A stretch of 64,000 bases of DNA from Streptomyces justiciae (GTDB lineage Bacteria > Actinomycetota > Actinomycetes > Streptomycetales > Streptomycetaceae): the NCBI RefSeq assembly GCF_015163075.1, contig NZ_JADDXU010000011.1, positions 186,001-250,000 on the forward strand, given 5' to 3'. Made by a program: the position numbers and the translations under genes. Positions 63,204 through 64,000 of the stretch are shown here, one piece after another. Numbering within the stretch: position 1 is the first letter of the stretch; every line of letters begins with the position of its first letter. Under the pieces are notes generated by a model. It was not told where the DNA came from. It made no database searches and saw only the letters and a list, made by a program, of their open reading frames with translations.

Positions 63204-63992
63204 TCAGTCCGCCGTGCGCTGGGCCTCGGCGAGCAGACGTTCCGTCGGGTTCGGGCGGGGCGCCGGGGATGCCAGCCGTACGACCAGGGCGGTCAGCGCG
63301 GCGAGGGCCGCGCACACGGCGGCCAGTCCGGCGGCCCAGGCCGGGGCGAGGGTGAGGTCGAGGGCGTGGAACAGCCGGCCGGCGTCGAAGCGGGCCGCGT
63401 ACAGCTGGGTCGCGGCCAGGGCGGCCGGTACCAGGACCGCGAGGGTGAACAGCGGCACCGTCGGGCGCAGGGTCAGCAGCAGGCCGAGGAGCAGGCACAG
63501 GGCGGCCAGGCCGAGGACGAAGCCGTAGCGGCGCAGGGAGACACCGTCCTGGTGGACGGGGAAGTACGCGGCGGCGCAGACGAACAGCGCCAGCGCGGCG
63601 AGGCGGCCGGGCCAGGCGGGCGGGGTGGCGCTGCGGAAGCGCACGCGTGCCGTGGGCGGCACCGGCGTCCTTTCGGGAGGCGCTACGGGCGGCGTCGCGG
63701 CGGTCTCCGGCGGCTGCTGCGGCGGGTGGGTGCCGCCGCGTTCGTCGGCCAGGCGGCCGATCAGCTCCACGAGGTCCTCGACGGGCCGGCCGGTGGCGGC
63801 CGCCCGCACCGCCTCCTGTCCGCAGTGCGGTTCCAGCGGGGCCTGCTGGAGGAGGGCCATCAGCCGGGTCACCTCCTCGACGGGGCGGGACTCGGCCGCG
63901 GCGCGGATCGCCTCGTCGGCTCCGGACGCGTCCCGGGGCGGCCGGGTCAGCAGGACCACGAGCCGGGTGACGTCGTCCACGGAACGGTTCAC
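63204..63992 (-). CDS. Membrane protein with N-terminal helical repeats (may continue past window end)
   Basis: A 262-residue protein if GTG 63992 is the start, but the frame stays open to the window edge, so the N-terminus may be longer. The cytoplasmic part contains about 2.5 copies of a 33-residue unit (RPVEEVTRLMALLQQAP, then EAVRAAATG). A Pro/Thr linker (about 85-120) and about six hydrophobic segments (from about 128) follow, with a short charged tail. I do not recognise the family; the repeat unit suggests protein-protein contact on the cytoplasmic face. Confidence 0.65.
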   Translation of the reverse strand: MNRSVDDVTRLVVLLTRPPRDASGADEAIRAAAESRPVEEVTRLMALLQQAPLEPHCGQEAVRAAATGRPVEDLVELIGRLADERGGTHPPQQPPETAATPPVAPPERTPVPPTARVRFRSATPPAWPGRLAALALFVCAAAYFPVHQDGVSLRRYGFVLGLAALCLLLGLLLTLRPTVPLFTLAVLVPAALAATQLYAARFDAGRLFHALDLTLAPAWAAGLAAVCAALAALTALVVRLASPAPRPNPTERLLAEAQRTAD

Positions 63993-64000
63993 CCCGACCG

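Overview
The window is very GC-rich chromosomal DNA from an actinomycete, most likely a Streptomyces. Third codon positions are mostly G or C, GTG and TTG starts are common, and the gene content is typical of the genus: a haem-sensing hbpS-senS-senR locus, a family 46 chitosanase behind a long palindrome, several SpoIIE-type phosphatases, an ECF sigma factor with a coupled membrane partner, and many TetR, MarR, PadR, LysR and IclR switches beside transporters. No transposase, phage gene, rRNA or CRISPR array is visible. The mix of small regulator-target pairs suggests a variable part of the chromosome.

Layout. 1-2.3 kb: end of a TetR gene, a NUDIX hydrolase, and a TetR/F420-type reductase pair. 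2.3-8.3 kb: a TetR-centred module with an alpha/beta hydrolase, a 14-TM efflux pump, the TetR regulator itself, a short-chain dehydrogenase and a DUF1330 protein. Four promoters in it share the palindrome AAACCGATCGGTTT, in three cases as pairs exactly 24 bp apart. The same stretch holds an internally deleted copy of the regulator, a second truncated TetR gene and a 13-bp tandem repeat. 8.3-15.5 kb: hypothetical proteins, an NmrA-like protein, a Ser/Thr kinase, a PatB-type lyase, a lipoprotein carbonic anhydrase, a frame-broken small membrane gene, a SUKH protein and a tRNA-Gly(UCC)-like gene with odd loops. 15.6-20.1 kb: a sugar-acid cluster (IclR regulator, FAH-type hydrolase, zinc dehydrogenase, divergent IlvD/Edd dehydratase) matching a non-phosphorylating diketo-hydrolase route. 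20.1-24.5 kb: GlxA-type regulator, isochorismatase-like hydrolase, RibD-like reductase, an ArsR-SRPBCC fusion and an MFS exporter.

25-28 kb: hbpS divergent from senS-senR. 28-32 kb: acetyltransferase, nitronate monooxygenase, a DUF6629 membrane protein followed by seven copies of a 46-bp repeat, and a possible copper pair (His-rich membrane protein plus YcnI). 32-40 kb: quinone reductase, a MarR/EamA switch, a methyltransferase, a barstar-domain protein, a secreted serine hydrolase and a LysR/MFS pair. 40-48.5 kb: three SpoIIE phosphatases around an EstB-type esterase, with a 60-bp gene-tail duplication and a 36-bp repeat. 48.5-64 kb: chitosanase, ECF sigma unit, NADPH-ferredoxin reductase with an iron-box-like site, a second quinone reductase, an acetyltransferase and a DUF1152 gene facing across a CebR-type box, a lamin-tail secreted protein, a PadR/membrane pair, a UvrA paralogue, an ArsR/SDR pair and three less characterised genes.

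Most units are self-contained regulator-plus-effector pairs. The clearest multi-gene systems are the 24-bp-spaced TetR regulon, the sugar-acid pathway and the HbpS-SenS-SenR sensory set. Functions are inferred from motifs read by eye; no database search was run.
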